NCBI GenBank assembly: GCA_905196835.1
Contig: CAJJWN010000001.1
Location: 124,001 to 188,000 of the forward strand
DNA: 64,000 nt
From: an uncultured Prevotella sp.
GTDB taxonomy: Bacteria > Bacteroidota > Bacteroidia > Bacteroidales > Bacteroidaceae
Reading direction: 5' to 3'
The notes under the pieces were generated by a model. It worked only from the letters and a program-made list of their open reading frames with translations. It was not told the DNA's origin and did no database searches. Made by a program: the position numbers and the translations under genes. This document shows, in pieces, positions 1 to 8,463 of this stretch; position 1 is the first letter of the stretch; each line of letters opens with the position of its first letter.

Positions 1-51
1 AGCGTAGCGAGCTAACTCCTGTTAACTACAACTTACTCCTTGTTTTAAATG

Positions 52-1074
52 TTACTTACTGTTCTGCTTGTAATATTTGATGAGCTTCGGAACGACATCC
101 TCCACCGTGCCTACTATCACGTAGTCGGCAATCTGGTTGATGGGAGCGTCGGGGTCGCTGTTGATTGAAATGATGATGCCCGAGTCCTGCATACCGGCTA
201 TGTGCTGTATTTGTCCGGAGATGCCGCAGGCGATGTACACCTTCGGATGCACCGTAACGCCGGTCTGTCCGATTTGCCTGTCGTGGTCAACGAAGCCCGC
301 ATCAACCGCCGCACGGCTCGCGCCAACCTCTCCGTGCAGCTCTTTGGCAAGCTGGAAGAGCTGGTCAAAGCCTTCCTTGCTGCCAACTCCGTAGCCTCCG
401 GCAACGACGATTGGCGCACCCTTCAGGTTGTGCCTGGCTGCCTCAACGTGGCGGTCGATTACCTTGACGATGAAGTCTGCCGGGTCGGTGTACTTGCTTG
501 CGTCGGGATAAACCACTTCGTTCTTCGCCTCGCCGTCATACAAAGCCTTCTGCATCACACCGCTGCGGACGGTCGCCATCTGCGGCCTGTGGTCGGGGTT
601 GACGATTGTCGCCACGATGTTTCCGCCGAAAGCGGGGCGGATTTGGTAAAGAAGGTTGTCGTAATGCTTGCCTGCCTTCTTGTCGTCATAGTCTCCTATT
701 TCGAGCTGTGTGCAGTCGGCGGTGAGTCCGCTGGTGAGCGACGACGATACGCGCGGCCCCAAGTCGCGGCCTATTACGGTAGCTCCCATGAGACAAATCT
801 GCGGCTTTTCCTCCTTGAAGAGGTTTACCAAGATTGACGTATGGGGTGCAGACGTGTATGGGAAAAGACCTTCGGCATCGAAAACGAACAGCTTGTCAAC
901 GCCGTAAGGCAGTATCTGGCTTTCCACTTTGCCCTTGATGCCTGTGCCGGCAACCACGGCGTGCAGCTCGACGCCAAGCTGGTTGGCGAGCTTGCGGCCC
1001 TTGGTGAGCAATTCTTGAGACACCTCGGCAACGGTAGTGCCTTCTATCTCGCAATAAACAAAAACGTTATTCAT
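52..1074 (-). CDS. etfA: Electron transfer flavoprotein alpha subunit
   Basis: 340 residues, the usual length for EtfA/FixB. EtfA binds FAD and, with EtfB, passes electrons from acyl-CoA dehydrogenases to a quinone or ferredoxin system in the cytoplasm. The C-terminal third carries the FAD-binding signature: GASRAAVDAG, then GQTGVTVHP, then ACGISG and IQHIAGM. The N-terminal half is the alpha/beta ETF fold. The gene lies 194 bp downstream of etfB on the same strand and is probably cotranscribed. Any acyl-CoA dehydrogenase partner would lie beyond the left edge. The gap to etfB contains GAGTTA-rich inverted repeats. The family call is firm; the dehydrogenase it serves is unknown. Confidence 0.95.
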   Translation of the reverse strand: MNNVFVYCEIEGTTVAEVSQELLTKGRKLANQLGVELHAVVAGTGIKGKVESQILPYGVDKLFVFDAEGLFPYTSAPHTSILVNLFKEEKPQICLMGATVIGRDLGPRVSSSLTSGLTADCTQLEIGDYDDKKAGKHYDNLLYQIRPAFGGNIVATIVNPDHRPQMATVRSGVMQKALYDGEAKNEVVYPDASKYTDPADFIVKVIDRHVEAARHNLKGAPIVVAGGYGVGSKEGFDQLFQLAKELHGEVGASRAAVDAGFVDHDRQIGQTGVTVHPKVYIACGISGQIQHIAGMQDSGIIISINSDPDAPINQIADYVIVGTVEDVVPKLIKYYKQNSK

Positions 1075-1087
1075 TGTTTTATTTTTT

Positions 1088-1255
1088 AGGAGTTAATGGG
1101 AATTAGTTCGCTCTGCTCACGAAGTTAAGAATGTTGCATTCTCGGAGTTAGCGGACATTTGCATCGTATGCCATATTGTTTTTCAGTACATTCGTACGTT
1201 AACTCTATGAGAGAGTGAAACGAACGGTAACTTCGTCTAACTCCTGTTAACTCCA
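1088..1255. repeat. Degenerate inverted GAGTTA-rich element between etfB and etfA
   Basis: The gap between etfB and etfA has GGAGTTAA-type words on its left side and TAACTCC/GTTAACTCC words on its right side, so the two ends can pair. It resembles the mirrored short-word elements elsewhere in the window but is more decayed. It may weaken or modulate read-through from etfB into etfA. Confidence 0.4.
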
Positions 1256-1268
1256 GAATGTAACTTTC

Positions 1269-2138
1269 TTATCCGATTATTTTTTCCTCCAGCAGCTCTT
1301 TTATCATGCCTTCTATGTCGGCGTCGCTGCCTGTAAGGGTTTTACTTTCCTTCGCCTGGAACACTATGTTCTTGACGGCTTTCACCTTGGTGGGCGAGCC
1401 TGCCAGTCCGCACTGCTGCTGGTCGCCGTCGATGTCGGCAACAGACCACTGGTTGAGCGTCAAGTACGGGCGTGTCTCGTACAGTTCGGCGTGCGGCGTT
1501 TCGGGTGTGCGCTCAAGCGGAACGGTGGCGTACTTGTACTTCATCACGAGCTTGGCGTTGCACGGGCGGCACGGAGCTGCGCTGCCGTTGACGGTTATTA
1601 CTATTGGCATCGGAGCTTCAACGGTCTCCACTCCGCCATCGATGTGTCGGCGTATGGTGAGCTTTCCGTCTTCGCATTTCAGTATTTCCTCGGCGTAGGT
1701 GACCTGCGACAGGCCGAGCTTCTGCGCCACCTGCGGGCCTACCTGTGCCGTGTCGCCGTCGATGGCCTGGCGTCCGCCGATGATGATGTCGGCTCCGCCG
1801 ATGTGCTTTATGGCCGTTGCGAGGGCGTAAGATGTCGCAAGCGTGTCGGCTCCGGCGAACAGGCGGTCGGTCAGGAGCCAGCCTGTGTCGGCTCCGCGGT
1901 ACAGTCCCTGGCGGATGATTTCAGCCGCGCGCGGAGGTCCCATGGTAAGGATGCCTACGGTAGAGCCGGGGTTTTGCTCTTTCAGGCGCAGTGCCTGTTC
2001 GAGCGCGTTAAGGTCTTCGGGGTTGAAGATTGCGGGCAGTGCGGCGCGGTTGACCGTTCCTTCGGCGGTCATGGCGTCCTTTCCCACATTCCTCGTGTCG
2101 GGTACTTGCTTGGCAAGTACGATGATTTTAAGATTCAT
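1269..2138 (-). CDS. etfB: Electron transfer flavoprotein beta subunit
   Basis: 289 residues, typical for EtfB/FixA, which binds AMP (or a second FAD in bifurcating types) and pairs with EtfA. The signature stretch GGRQAIDGDTAQVG sits near the middle, followed by VAQKLG and the conserved PMPIVITVNGS segment. It is the first gene of an etfB-etfA operon on the minus strand. A good Bacteroidetes promoter lies just upstream at 2172-2201. With ptb-buk 25 kb away, a role in crotonyl-CoA/butyryl-CoA-type reduction is plausible, but that is inference. Confidence 0.95.
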   Translation of the reverse strand: MNLKIIVLAKQVPDTRNVGKDAMTAEGTVNRAALPAIFNPEDLNALEQALRLKEQNPGSTVGILTMGPPRAAEIIRQGLYRGADTGWLLTDRLFAGADTLATSYALATAIKHIGGADIIIGGRQAIDGDTAQVGPQVAQKLGLSQVTYAEEILKCEDGKLTIRRHIDGGVETVEAPMPIVITVNGSAAPCRPCNAKLVMKYKYATVPLERTPETPHAELYETRPYLTLNQWSVADIDGDQQQCGLAGSPTKVKAVKNIVFQAKESKTLTGSDADIEGMIKELLEEKIIG

Positions 2139-2171
2139 AGTAATATATTAATAATGTAAAGTTCACGATTG

Positions 2172-2201
2172 CAAAAGTACACTTTTTTTACCTTTCGGCA
2201 A
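2172..2201 (-). promoter_or_regulatory. Promoter of etfBA
   Basis: On the minus strand a TACTTTTG -7 box (2172-2179) is preceded 19 nt upstream by TTG (2199-2201). This matches the Bacteroidetes sigma-ABfr consensus. The start of etfB is 34 bp downstream of the -7 box. Confidence 0.7.
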
Positions 2202-2233
2202 AGGAAAAGGGGATTTTTTAGGGCTTAAAGGAA

Positions 2234-2320
2234 TTAAGGGAGTTAAAGAAGTCAAGGGCATGTGCTCTGCGTATTTACGACATACAAAACATTTGTCCTT
2301 GACTTCTTTAACTCCCTTAA
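2234..2320. repeat. Mirrored short-word element (24-bp arms)
   Basis: Perfect 24-bp inverted repeat, arms 2234-2257 and 2297-2320. The arms are built of ~9-nt words (TTAAGGGAG, TTAAAGAAG, TCAAGG). It lies upstream of etfB and just past the stop of the convergently facing META gene region. It could fold as a terminator-like hairpin but has no T-run. Confidence 0.7.
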
Positions 2321-2338
2321 CCCGTTTGACTTCTGAAA

Positions 2339-2773
2339 TTACCTCTTCTCCAGCGTCATCACCACCTTGCCGTCTTCGGCCTTGAGGCTCATCTTGCCGC
2401 CCTTGGTTATTTCATACCGGGCAACCTTGCCCATTGCTCCGAGCACCTTCTGCTCGGTGTCCATGTCGGGGCACATCATCCGTGTCGAGCCTGTCTGCCC
2501 GAACGACATCGTGCCCTTTGCCGGGTCGGCCTGTATTCCGCCTACGAGGTTGTTGCAACCGGTGTTGCCGTAGAGGCGGTTCTCCTTGACGTTGAAGCCG
2601 ATGAACGCTTCCTTCTGTCCGGCTTTCGGCGTTACGGGCTGTCCTTCGACCGTAGTTATTTTCCATTCTCCTTCGAGCGCCTCCATCGTAGAGGCCGCGC
2701 TCTGCGCTGTCTTGCATGATGACAGGCCGGCCAAAGCCCCTGCCATGCACAATGCGACAAACATTTTTTTCAT
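2339..2773 (-). CDS. META-domain lipoprotein (HslJ-like)
   Basis: 144 residues. The N-terminus is a lipoprotein signal peptide with lipobox LSSC, so it is probably anchored in the outer membrane. The rest is one META domain. Its two hallmark segments are visible: GNTGCNNLVGG in the middle and STRMMCPDMDTEQ after it, with the paired cysteines usual for the family. HslJ-type proteins are linked to heat shock or motility in other bacteria, but no biochemical role is established. It is monocistronic, with a TATCTTTG promoter box at 2850-2857. Confidence 0.85.
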   Translation of the reverse strand: MKKMFVALCMAGALAGLSSCKTAQSAASTMEALEGEWKITTVEGQPVTPKAGQKEAFIGFNVKENRLYGNTGCNNLVGGIQADPAKGTMSFGQTGSTRMMCPDMDTEQKVLGAMGKVARYEITKGGKMSLKAEDGKVVMTLEKR

Positions 2774-2849
2774 CGTTTAATCCTTTCTTTTACGGTTGAA
2801 AACTAAAACCTATCGCCACGGCATACGCCGCCGTGGGTTGAATTGGATG

Positions 2850-2857
2850 CAAAGATA
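2850..2857 (-). promoter_or_regulatory. Promoter -7 box of META lipoprotein gene
   Basis: TATCTTTG followed by CA on the minus strand, 77 bp upstream of the start codon. No clear TTG at the -33 position, because the mirrored repeat at 2875-2968 begins there. Confidence 0.55.
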
Positions 2858-2874
2858 CATGTTTTACGCTGTAA

Positions 2875-2968
2875 AGTTAAGAATTAAGAGTTAAGAATTA
2901 AGAAAATATGCTTTTGAAAATGATTGGCAAGACATGTTTTCTTAATTCTTAACTCTTAATTCTTAACT
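2875..2968. repeat. Mirrored heptamer element, TTAAGAA class
   Basis: Perfect 32-bp inverted repeat (2875-2906 and 2937-2968). Each arm is a run of the heptamers TTAAGAA/TTAAGAG. Near-identical arms occur at 10936, 19026, 38682 and 41951. Another partial right-hand copy follows at 2970-2990. Confidence 0.85.
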
Positions 2969-3733
2969 TTTAAGCTCTTAATTCTTAATTTTCCTGCTTT
3001 TGCTTACACATTGATTTTCCTTGACGCTCTCATACGGCGATATTCTGAAAAACAAAACATTTTGCGGCGTATAACGCAGGGAAAAGTGTGCAGGCATAAC
3101 ATGCAGACGGCCAGCGGTTTACATCTCTGTTGCAGTCAAGTGTGCATCTTTTTGCCCTTGCCTGTCCTGCAAAAGGCCGTCTTTCGCACCCTCAAAGACC
3201 GTCTTTTGCATTGCCGTTGACGGCCTTTGAGGGGCGTGTCAGCCGTCCTTTTCGTGCGCGAAGTATATAGTATCAATCATTACATGCCGCCATTCGCGCA
3301 AAAACAGGCCATAAACGGTATGCTCATGTACAACTGAAACAGCCTTGTTTTTTCTATTTCGCCGCTTTTCGCGGACATTTTTCCGAATGACACTTTGCCA
3401 TGCTTCCCTTTGCCGTTGCTGTCATTTTGCTTTCCAGTGGAAGTGGTCGGCATACGCCCGGAACACCGTTGCAGATGCAGCCGACAAGCGTTTAACCCAA
3501 AATCAGTCATTAGACTTAATCCTTATTTCGTGCTTCCGTCAGTCTGATTTTTTCTGCTTTTGTTGAAAGATGTAGCGGGCTACATCAAGATAAAACGGGA
3601 AACAAGATGGCGGCGGCAGTGCGGAAGAATGGTTAAGAGCAGATAATCAAATGTAGAAGTATTATATGCGTTCTAATGATTTGGGTTAAAATAAGCAAAT
3701 TCAGACGCAAATGTTTTGCAGTTAGACATGTAA
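2969..3733. other. Intergenic region without a convincing gene
   Basis: Short ORFs here have no recognisable domain, no start signal and no promoter box, and they run through the GGCC-unit repeat at 3169. I see no gene between the element at 2875-2968 and the palindrome at 3734. Confidence 0.6.
3169..3234. repeat. GGCC hairpin-unit repeat, copy 1
   Basis: Three ~22-nt units, the first reading GCAAAAGGCCGTCTTTCGCA, then a diverged unit and a reversed unit ending CGGCCTTTGAG. Each unit is a small imperfect palindrome around GGCC. Member of a dispersed family of 15 loci in this window. Confidence 0.75.
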
Positions 3734-3778
3734 TTACGATATTTGCGTTACGAATTTTACGTAACGCAAATATCGTAA
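3734..3778. promoter_or_regulatory. 19-bp perfect palindrome abutting a start codon
   Basis: Arms 3734-3752 and 3760-3778 are perfect reverse complements with a 7-nt loop (AATTTTA). The ATG of the broken ATPase gene follows 4 nt later. In RNA it would be a very stable hairpin over the ribosome-binding region; in DNA it could be an operator. The left arm contains ATATTTGCG, close to a -7 box. Confidence 0.7.
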
Positions 3779-3782
3779 CGAC

Positions 3783-4922
3783 ATGGCAAACAGCAAAGAC
3801 CGGGCGTCGGCCAACCCCTTCCTTACATACGGATACGCAGGGCCGGAATATTTTTGCGACCGCAAGCAGGAAACAGCCGACCTGCTCTCGGCACTGCGCA
3901 ACGGGCGCAACGTGACGCTGACCGCGCCGAGGCGCATGGGTAAGACATGACTGATAAAAAACGCTTTCCACCAAATCGGACTTGAGGATGACGGCGTAGC
4001 GTGCATATATCTTGACATTTTCCCCACACGCAACCTGCATGACTTCATCCAGATGTTCGGCAAGGCCGTTATAGAAGGACTGCAAACAACGGGCGGGATG
4101 GTACTCTCGAAAATCACGCAGCTGCTCACACACTGCCGCCTTACGCTCTCGGTAGACCCCATGACGGGCACGCCGAGCCTTTCGCTGAACGTTGTGCCTA
4201 CATACGAGGAGCAGACGCTTGACGAGATTTTCGCCTATATCGCCTCGTCGGGGCGCAGGTGCTACATCTCGATAGACGAGTTCCAGCAAATCACGCAGTA
4301 TCCCGAACAGCAGACGGAAGCGTTGCTTCGCTCGCACATACAGTTTGCCAAGACCGCAAGCTTCATCTTTTCAGGCAGCAGGCGGCATCTTATGAGCGAG
4401 ATGTTCCTCTCGGCAAAACGTCCGTTTTACCAAAGCACGCAGCTCATGGAGCTACGGCCGATAGACATGGATGTTTATTACAACTTTGCGGAAAGCTTTT
4501 TCGCCCGGCGCGGAGGGCACGTCGACAAAGCCGCTTTTGACGCGATATACCTAAAATTCTACGGGCAGACGTGGTATGTCCAGGCTGTACTGAACCGCCT
4601 TTACGAGAGATTCCATGACTTTGACACTGTCGAAAAAGTCGACCGAACGATAACCATGCTCGTAGAAGAGAACACCCCGGCTTACCAGACTTTGGCCTCG
4701 CTCCTGCCCGACAAGCAGCTGGAACTGATGAAGGCCATAGCCGCAGACGACATCGTTGCCGCTCCTACCAACGGCGACTTCATACGCCGCCACAACCTGA
4801 AGGCGGCAAGCAGCGTAAGCAGTGCGCTGAAGGCGTTAGCCGACAAAGAGCTTATATACAAGACAGAGCGCGGCTACATGGTCTACGACAGGCTGATGTC
4901 GCTGTGGCTAAGGGGACTTTAG
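3783..4922 (+). pseudogene. AAA-type ATP-binding protein, nonsense codon in Walker A
   Basis: Read through one stop, the frame gives 379 residues, the usual length of the Bacteroidetes ATP-binding proteins related to the archaeal-type ATPase family. The start at 3783 gives MANSKDRASANPFLTYGYAG. Then comes the P-loop APRRMGKT, and the next codon is TGA (3948-3950), after which the frame continues LIKNAF. A single base change from GGA (Gly) would explain it. A Walker B-like segment ISIDEFQQI and a sensor-like FIFSGSRRHLM follow. The C-terminal ~150 residues look like a winged-helix region. The only long open part starts at 4053 and lacks the P-loop, so a product from there should not bind ATP. 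These proteins are often mobile or defence-linked, but their function is not established. Confidence 0.75.
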
Positions 4923-5000
4923 GTGGTTTGGGCGCAATTTTCCTTGCATTTCTCCATCCAATTTTTACTCCTATAATGTCAACATAAAACGCCACAGCCT

Positions 5001-5612
5001 ATGTCAAACAAATGGAAGAAAGCATTGTTCATAATCCACGGCGCAGGGCTTTTGCTATGCCTCGTCCTGCTGCTTTGCGTCAGGCAACAAGACCATCTGC
5101 GGTGGAATTTGGGCTATGCCATAGTGTGGCTCACCACGTTGAGCAGACTCGTTGTGTGCTTCCTTAAGACAAGGCGTAAGCTGGTCAACGTCCTGTTGAG
5201 GGTGTATGGTTTCCTTTGGCTTTGCTGGTTTGTGCTTCTGCCTTTGTGTACAATGGGACTGTGGCTTCTCCTCATTATTGAAATTTACATTCCACATGAG
5301 ACGTTTTATAAGACCGACGGCTATGTGATGCGCCAAGACGTTTACGATTTTATGGATTATCCAGAATGTGTCCTGTTGAAAAACAACGGATTGATAGAGG
5401 AGCATGTAAGGTCTTACCCCGGAGTTTATACAGTCGATTCGTTCGCCGTCAGGGAGGACATCGGCGCCGTCGTAATCAGCGGAACGGGATATGCCGGCGG
5501 CGGAATGAAGATGGACAACAAGTTCATCGACGTGTTCCCGCTTGACGACAGAACATATAATGCCCACAAAAATGAGGTGGAACGGTTGCGCAAAGCCGTG
5601 CGGAAAAAGTGA
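5001..5612 (+). CDS. Unknown membrane protein
   Basis: 203 residues, family not recognised. Three hydrophobic segments fill the first ~95 residues (about 8-28, 35-55 and 65-95). A soluble domain of ~105 residues follows, containing PECVLLKNNGLIEEHV and GAVVISGTGYAGGGMK. The membrane part comes first and the soluble tail last. It stands alone, 78 bp after the broken ATPase gene, with no obvious promoter box. A GGCC-unit repeat follows downstream. Confidence 0.7.
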   Translation: MSNKWKKALFIIHGAGLLLCLVLLLCVRQQDHLRWNLGYAIVWLTTLSRLVVCFLKTRRKLVNVLLRVYGFLWLCWFVLLPLCTMGLWLLLIIEIYIPHETFYKTDGYVMRQDVYDFMDYPECVLLKNNGLIEEHVRSYPGVYTVDSFAVREDIGAVVISGTGYAGGGMKMDNKFIDVFPLDDRTYNAHKNEVERLRKAVRKK

Positions 5613-5947
5613 ATTCGGCACGTGTCGGCCTTGCAAGTGAACGCGTTTGCAAGGCAGTTTATATCCGACTGTTTTACAACCGGCGGAGTCCCATATTGCA
5701 AAAGGCCATCCTTCATGTTCTAAAAGACCGTGTTTTGCAAGCTAAAAGGCCACCTTTTGCAAAACGCCTTTTAACTGCCTGAAAATCAGCCGCCGTATGT
5801 TTTTGCGGCATTTCGGCAAAAATATGTGAATAATTGCCGTCTTTCACGGATATTGTCGTATCCTTAGATAAGGATAGGTTGCATCTCGGAAATGAAAATA
5901 AAAACTCGTTTCATTCGCTTTTATTTCGCTTACTCGGAATTTTGCAC
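5613..5947. other. Intergenic region with repeat and long promoter-type segment
   Basis: No gene seen. It holds GGCC repeat copy 2 (5698-5764). From about 5858 there is an AT-rich segment with an imperfect palindrome (TCCTTAGATAAGGA) and a stretch reading CTCGGAAATGAAAATAAAA that leads into the TATCTTTG box. A similar arrangement stands in front of rmuC at 22719-22792. Confidence 0.55.
5698..5764. repeat. GGCC hairpin-unit repeat, copy 2
   Basis: Three units: GCAAAAGGCCATCCTTC, a diverged TAAAAGACCGTGTTTTGC and TAAAAGGCCACCTTTTGC. A CTGAAAATCAG sequence 20 bp to the right resembles a decayed copy of the associated box. Confidence 0.7.
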
Positions 5948-5955
5948 TATCTTTG
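5948..5955 (+). promoter_or_regulatory. Promoter -7 box for the small membrane ORFs and dnaG
   Basis: TATCTTTG followed by CA, 47 bp before the start at 6003. There is no clean TTG 19-20 nt upstream. dnaG follows the two small ORFs closely and may share this promoter. Confidence 0.6.
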
Positions 5956-6002
5956 CACGTAATGCAAGTTCAAACGGACAACTTGTTTTAGAAACTTAAC
6001 AA

Positions 6003-6191
6003 ATGTGGAAAGAGAAATTAGGCAACTATCTCATTGATGTGTCCAAATACTTTTTGACAGGCGTTTTCGTCGCCTCGCTGATAAAAGATTTGGAGGATAT
6101 GCGCTGGCTTATCTATGCGTTAAGCGGCACTATTGCGGCTGCATTATTAGTATCAGGATTGATTTTGGTTAATAAAAAGGAAAAGAAATGA
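6003..6191 (+). CDS. Small membrane protein, DUF6722-like
   Basis: 62 residues with two predicted helices (about 15-28 and 34-55) and a basic tail ending KKEKK. It resembles the DUF6722 family of tiny Bacteroidales membrane proteins, whose function is unknown. Its stop TGA overlaps the ATG of the next small ORF in an ATGA junction, so the two are translationally coupled. It is the first gene after the TATCTTTG box at 5948. Confidence 0.7.
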   Translation: MWKEKLGNYLIDVSKYFLTGVFVASLIKDLEDMRWLIYALSGTIAAALLVSGLILVNKKEKK

Positions 6192-6301
6192 CAGGAACAC
6201 TGATTATTTTAGGCATGGTCGGCATACCTTGTATTATCTTTTTGTTGTATTGCCTTACCCCCGGCGGCAAGCGTTGGCTGCGCAAGAACAACATGATTTG
6301 A
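6188..6301 (+). CDS. 37-residue single-span membrane peptide
   Basis: This short ORF encodes one hydrophobic helix (about residues 3-23) followed by a basic tail GGKRWLRKN. It overlaps the preceding DUF6722-like gene by ATGA and ends 38 bp before dnaG. I recall similar mini-proteins beside DUF6722 genes in related genomes, but this cannot be checked here. The ATGA overlap and tidy hydrophobic/basic layout support it being real. Function unknown. Confidence 0.6.
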   Translation: MTGTLIILGMVGIPCIIFLLYCLTPGGKRWLRKNNMI

Positions 6302-6339
6302 CTTTCTACGCCGGTCTGAATACGCCATGACAAAATGAA

Positions 6340-8268
6340 ATGATAGACAAGGCAACCATAGACAAAATCATGGACGCGGCGAACATCGTCGATGTCGTGT
6401 CCGAGTTTGTCACCCTGCGCAAGGCCGGGGTGAACTACAAGGGCCTGTGCCCGTTCCACAACGAGAAGACGCCTTCGTTCGTGGTGTCACCCTCTAAGGG
6501 CTACTGCCACTGCTTCTCGTGCGGCAAGGGGGGCAACGTCGTGGGCTTCATCATGGAGCACGAGCAGATGACTTACCCCGAAGCCCTGCGCTGGCTGGCG
6601 AAGAAATACAACATAGAGATACACGAACGCGAGCTTACCGACGAGGAGAAACGCGAGGAGAGCGAGCGCGAGAGCCTGTTCATCGTCAACGACTGGGCGC
6701 TGCATTATTTCCAGGACAACCTCTTCAACACCGGGCAGGGACAAGCAATCGGACTGCAATACTTCCGCTCGCGCGGCTTCCGCGACGACACAATAAGCCG
6801 CTTCCAGTTAGGCTACGCCCTGCCGGAGCGCGATGCCCTGGCCCGCGCCGCCGTGGCAAAGGGTTTCAAGGAGGAGTTTCTTATCACCACGGGACTGTGC
6901 TACCGCCGCGACGACGGCCGCCTGCAAGACCGCTACACCGGGCGCGTCATCTTCCCCGTGCATACCGTCACGGGGCGCGTCGTAGCCTTCGGAGGGCGCA
7001 TCCTCGACAATAACAAGAAGGCGGCGAAGTATGTCAATTCGCCCGAGTCGCTAATTTACCATAAGAGCAACGAGCTTTACGGCATATACCAGGCCAAGCA
7101 CGCCATAACGAAGCAGGACCGCTGCTATCTCGTCGAAGGATATATAGACGTAACGTCGATGAACCAGAGCGGTGTCGAGAACGTCGTGGCATCATCGGGA
7201 ACGTCGCTCACCACCGGGCAAATACGCCTCATCCACCGCTTCACCAACAACATAACCGTGCTCTACGACGGCGACTCCGCTGGCATACACGCCTCCATCC
7301 GCGGCATCGACATGCTGCTGGCCGAGGGCATGAACGTCAAGGTTTTGTTGCTGCCTGACGGCGACGACCCCGACAGCTTCGCACAGAAGCACACGGCGCA
7401 GGAGTTCCGCGACTACATAGAGCAGCATCAGACAGACTTTATCGAGTTCAAAACCAACCTTCTGTTGCGTGGCGTCACCGACCCCATAAAACGCTCGGAG
7501 GCCATCAGCAGCATAGTGAAGAGCGTGTCGGTCGTGCCCGACCAAATCACGCGAGCTACTTATATTACCGAATGCGCGCACCGTCTCGGCATGAACGAGA
7601 CCACCCTCATCAACACCGCCAACCAGTTCATACGCGGCGAAATGGAGGAAAAGCGCAAGGAACAACGCCGCGAAGAGGCCAAGGCCGGCGGCCCCGTGAA
7701 GCCGCTACAGCCGCTCGCGCCTGTGCAGGGGCAGCCCGACGTGGAGTACATGCTCATACAAATGGTGGTGCTCCACGGGCAGGAGACGCTGTATAAAGGT
7801 GTTGAAACGGCCGACGGCGGCACCGTAGACCTAAGCGTTTCGCAATACATCAGCTACGACCTCGGTGCAGACAATCTGCGTTTCAAGAACGACCTGTACA
7901 ACCGTATGCTCGCCGAGGCCGTGGAGCACAACGACGACGAGGGCTTCAACGCCGAGGCTTACCTGACCCATCATCCCGACATCGACATAAGCCGCACGGC
8001 AACCGAAATGGCCATAGACCACTTCCAGCTTAGCAAGAGCCTGCAAGTGAGGCGCGACGAGGACACCCTGCGCAACCAGGTTGAGCACCTTATACTCGAC
8101 TTCCGCATGGCTTACGTGGAGCAACACCTCAAGGAACTGCAACGTGAAATAAGCCTCTCCACAGGCGATACGGAGCGTATGATGAAGCTGATGGCCGAAT
8201 ACAAGGACATGCAAGTGATACGGAACGAGATTGCGAAGGAGCTGGGCAACGACATATTGATTAAATGA
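6340..8268 (+). CDS. dnaG: DNA primase
   Basis: 642 residues. DnaG makes the RNA primers at the replication fork. The N-terminal zinc-binding domain reads CPFHNEKTPSF, then YCHCFSCGKGGN (about residues 38-65). The Toprim core has CYLVEGYIDV and LYDGDSAG (about 263-315). The C-terminal helicase-interaction part is present. The start at 6340 follows two small coupled ORFs. The stop codon TGA lies inside an AT-rich heptamer array (8265-8328) that begins immediately at the gene end. Confidence 0.97.
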   Translation: MIDKATIDKIMDAANIVDVVSEFVTLRKAGVNYKGLCPFHNEKTPSFVVSPSKGYCHCFSCGKGGNVVGFIMEHEQMTYPEALRWLAKKYNIEIHERELTDEEKREESERESLFIVNDWALHYFQDNLFNTGQGQAIGLQYFRSRGFRDDTISRFQLGYALPERDALARAAVAKGFKEEFLITTGLCYRRDDGRLQDRYTGRVIFPVHTVTGRVVAFGGRILDNNKKAAKYVNSPESLIYHKSNELYGIYQAKHAITKQDRCYLVEGYIDVTSMNQSGVENVVASSGTSLTTGQIRLIHRFTNNITVLYDGDSAGIHASIRGIDMLLAEGMNVKVLLLPDGDDPDSFAQKHTAQEFRDYIEQHQTDFIEFKTNLLLRGVTDPIKRSEAISSIVKSVSVVPDQITRATYITECAHRLGMNETTLINTANQFIRGEMEEKRKEQRREEAKAGGPVKPLQPLAPVQGQPDVEYMLIQMVVLHGQETLYKGVETADGGTVDLSVSQYISYDLGADNLRFKNDLYNRMLAEAVEHNDDEGFNAEAYLTHHPDIDISRTATEMAIDHFQLSKSLQVRRDEDTLRNQVEHLILDFRMAYVEQHLKELQREISLSTGDTERMMKLMAEYKDMQVIRNEIAKELGNDILIK

Positions 8269-8463
8269 ATAATGAAAAATTAATAATGAATAATGAGAAA
8301 TTAATAATTGATAATCTGAAAAATCTATAATGGACAATCTACCTGCGCTGACCCATGAATGGATATGACGATGTAACTTGATGTCTCATTTTTCGTTTCC
8401 AACGCTTTCGTAAATAAAGCGGCGCGGCGTGATTTTTCATTCTTCATTTTTCATTCTTCATTG
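8265..8463. repeat. Mirrored heptamer element, ATAATGA class
   Basis: The left part (8265-8328) is a run of heptamers such as ATGAATA, ATGAAAA and ATTAATA. The right part (about 8431-8463) carries TTCATTC/TTCATTT words, whose complement is AATGAAG/AATGAAA. It contains the dnaG stop codon on the left and reaches the TTG/ATG start of the cardiolipin synthase gene on the right. Confidence 0.65.

Noticed and set aside
202..837. Long open frame antisense to etfA
   Set aside because: It is the complement of a confidently identified gene; GC-rich codons leave antisense frames open. No domain or start signal.
3011..3566. Short ORFs in the gap before the ATPase
   Set aside because: No domain, no promoter, and overlapping with repeat units.
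3948..3950. TGA as selenocysteine or tryptophan recoding in the ATPase
   Set aside because: No SECIS-like hairpin was found right after it and the neighbouring genes use TGA as a normal stop (e.g. dnaG). A point mutation is simpler.
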